The translations under genes were made by a program, and so were the position numbers. Positions 4,649 through 5,706 of a stretch of DNA of 5,706 bases are shown piece by piece. The first letter of the stretch is position 1. Every line of letters starts with the position of its first letter. The notes under the pieces were generated by a model that was given only the letters and a program-made list of their open reading frames with translations, made no database searches and was not told where the DNA came from. This DNA is from a bacterium. GTDB lineage: Bacteria; Actinomycetota; Thermoleophilia; Solirubrobacterales; 70-9. Location: NCBI GenBank assembly GCA_002919115.1, contig PKER01000062.1:1-5706 (forward strand). The letters are read 5' to 3'.

Positions 4649-5706
4649 TCAGCGCGCCGCCGGCGCCGGGCGGCGGTTGAGCTCGCGCACGACGTCGAAC
4701 AGGTCGCCCTGGCGGTAGAAGTCGACCGCGATCAGCCCCGGGCGCCGGCCGCGCACCTGCTCGCACTCGGCGATCCGTGCGGTGAGCGCGCTGCGCGTGT
4801 TCACCCGGGCGGCGTTCGACGGCTTCGGCGCCGGGCTCGTGTCGATCCAGTGGTTCATGAGGAAGAACGGCGAGCCCTCGCGGCCGCGGTTCGGCTGGCA
4901 GCTCGCCTCGAGCTCGTCGGGATCGGTGAGCTCGGAGACCTCCTTGAACGAGTACGGCGTCTCCTCCACGAGCCCGTCGTAGGCCTGGTGGTAGTAGGGC
5001 ACGTCGCCCGCGTCGTGCTCGGCCATGAGCAGGATGCGCCCGCCCGAGTCGATCATCTCCTGGACCGTGGGCATGTGCTCATCCAGGTCGCCCTTGTAGA
5101 TGTAGTCGACCAGGCCGGTGCGCTCGGCGGCGGCGGCGATGTCCTTGGGGTCGACGTAGTCCTCGATGTCGATGACGAGGACCTCCCGCGGGTTGGCCGC
5201 GAGGAAGTCGCGGAACTGCCCGAAGACCTGGTCGATCGGCAGCGCGCCGAGCTCGCAGAACCCGTGGCAGAAGTAGACCTGGCGCTCGCCGGTCACCGGC
5301 GAGTTCACGATCCGGTCGCGGATCCGCAGGGCCGCGGCGAACGCCTCGCTGCCGAGCGTCTGCTCGAACTTCTTGCGCTCGCTCGCACCCTGGCCGCTCA
5401 GGTCGGTCTTGATCTTGCCCGACTTGGTCGGCTCGCCGTAGTGGGCGTCGATCAGAAAGCCGCGGATGCCGTCCTCGAGCTGCTCGGCGATGCCCGCGTC
5501 CTGCTGCCCGAAGAGCCAGCCGGGGTTGGTCACCGCGGACATGGAGTTGTGGGCGGCGGGGATCGCGATCCGGTCGATCCGCCGGTCGCAGATCTCGCGC
5601 GAGCCGTTGCAGCCGGGGTCATCCAGGGTGCGGAAGCCGGAGTCGAAGCCCCCGCCGACCGTGAAGGCGCCGGCCGCGACCGCGATGATCGCCACGGCCA
5701 CGCCGC
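4649..5706 (-). CDS. PLC-like phosphodiesterase, membrane-anchored or secreted (5' end beyond window)
   Basis: Member of the phosphatidylinositol-specific phospholipase C X-domain / PLC-like phosphodiesterase superfamily. Numbering from the GTG at 5701, a hydrophobic stretch (1-18) is followed by PGCNGSREICDRRIDRIAIP (29-48) and then AAHNSMS. The spaced CNG...LC-type pair before the catalytic His is usual in secreted bacterial and fungal PLC-like proteins. Predicted active-site residues are H51, D85 in GFLIDAHYG, H146 in YFCHGFCE and E180 in VLVIDIEDY. Six cysteines (31, 38, 145, 149, 268, 313) fit disulfides outside the cell. A late MNHW (282-285) and the end GLIAVDFYRQGDLFDVV complete the barrel. 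The frame is still open at the right edge and no basic residues precede the hydrophobic segment, so the true start is probably upstream of 5701. Lipid, phosphoinositide-like or glycerophosphodiester substrates are possible; none is shown. It converges on the flavin reductase gene with a 4-bp gap. Confidence 0.85.
   Translation of the reverse strand, partial: GVAVAIIAVAAGAFTVGGGFDSGFRTLDDPGCNGSREICDRRIDRIAIPAAHNSMSAVTNPGWLFGQQDAGIAEQLEDGIRGFLIDAHYGEPTKSGKIKTDLSGQGASERKKFEQTLGSEAFAAALRIRDRIVNSPVTGERQVYFCHGFCELGALPIDQVFGQFRDFLAANPREVLVIDIEDYVDPKDIAAAAERTGLVDYIYKGDLDEHMPTVQEMIDSGGRILLMAEHDAGDVPYYHQAYDGLVEETPYSFKEVSELTDPDELEASCQPNRGREGSPFFLMNHWIDTSPAPKPSNAARVNTRSALTARIAECEQVRGRRPGLIAVDFYRQGDLFDVVRELNRRPAPAAR
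4655..4675 (+). terminator. Possible stem-loop terminator for the redox operon, inside the convergent gene
   Basis: CGCCGCC (4655-4661) and GGCGGCG (4669-4675) form a perfect 7-bp GC stem with a 7-nt loop, starting 10 nt after the reductase stop codon. Only GTT follows, with no T-tract, so it is not a classical intrinsic terminator. The same bases encode the Pro/Ala/Arg-rich end of the convergent gene, which by itself could produce this symmetry. Confidence 0.3.

Overview
The window is very GC-rich with G/C-dominated third codon positions, closely packed genes and ATG, TTG and possibly GTG starts. Together with the gene families present (a DrrA-like ABC ATPase with a polyketide-exporter-type permease, and a cytosolic sulfite-oxidase-like protein paired with a flavin reductase), this suggests a chromosomal segment from an actinobacterium. 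A deep lineage such as Thermoleophilia is plausible, but that assignment is inference. I see no tRNA, rRNA, CRISPR array, insertion sequence or phage gene.

Left half (1-3197, minus strand). Three genes read leftward and look like one operon. The first (1740-3197) encodes an unrecognised 485-residue protein with three predicted membrane segments and a large, probably extracytoplasmic C-terminal part that seems built from PepSY-like repeats. After a 38-bp gap come an ABC ATPase (790-1701) and an ABC-2 type permease (1-793). These two overlap by ATGA, and the permease runs off the left edge about halfway through its expected length. The ATPase and permease should form a drug/metabolite exporter of the DrrA / polyketide-antibiotic exporter kind. 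The membrane protein may be an accessory or simply a co-transcribed neighbour.

Middle (3198-3322). This 125-bp divergent intergenic region separates the left operon from a rightward one. It holds a perfect 7-bp GC inverted repeat, a weak -10-like TAGGGT for the leftward operon, and a good Shine-Dalgarno for the rightward operon.

Right half. A two-gene plus-strand operon (3323-3934 and 3922-4644) encodes a small cytosolic molybdopterin oxidoreductase of the sulfite oxidase/YedY fold and an FAD/NAD(P)-binding reductase without an iron-sulfur domain. The genes overlap by 13 bp, and the second starts at a TTG placed by a strong AAGGAGG. The likely partnership is electron exchange between NAD(P)H, FAD and the Mo centre; the substrate is unknown. 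Only 4 bp beyond it, a convergent minus-strand gene (4649 to beyond 5706) encodes a membrane-anchored or secreted PLC-like phosphodiesterase whose N-terminus lies outside the window.

Most of the window is recognisable actinobacterial gene content. The least explained item is the 485-residue repeat-containing membrane protein at the head of the exporter operon.
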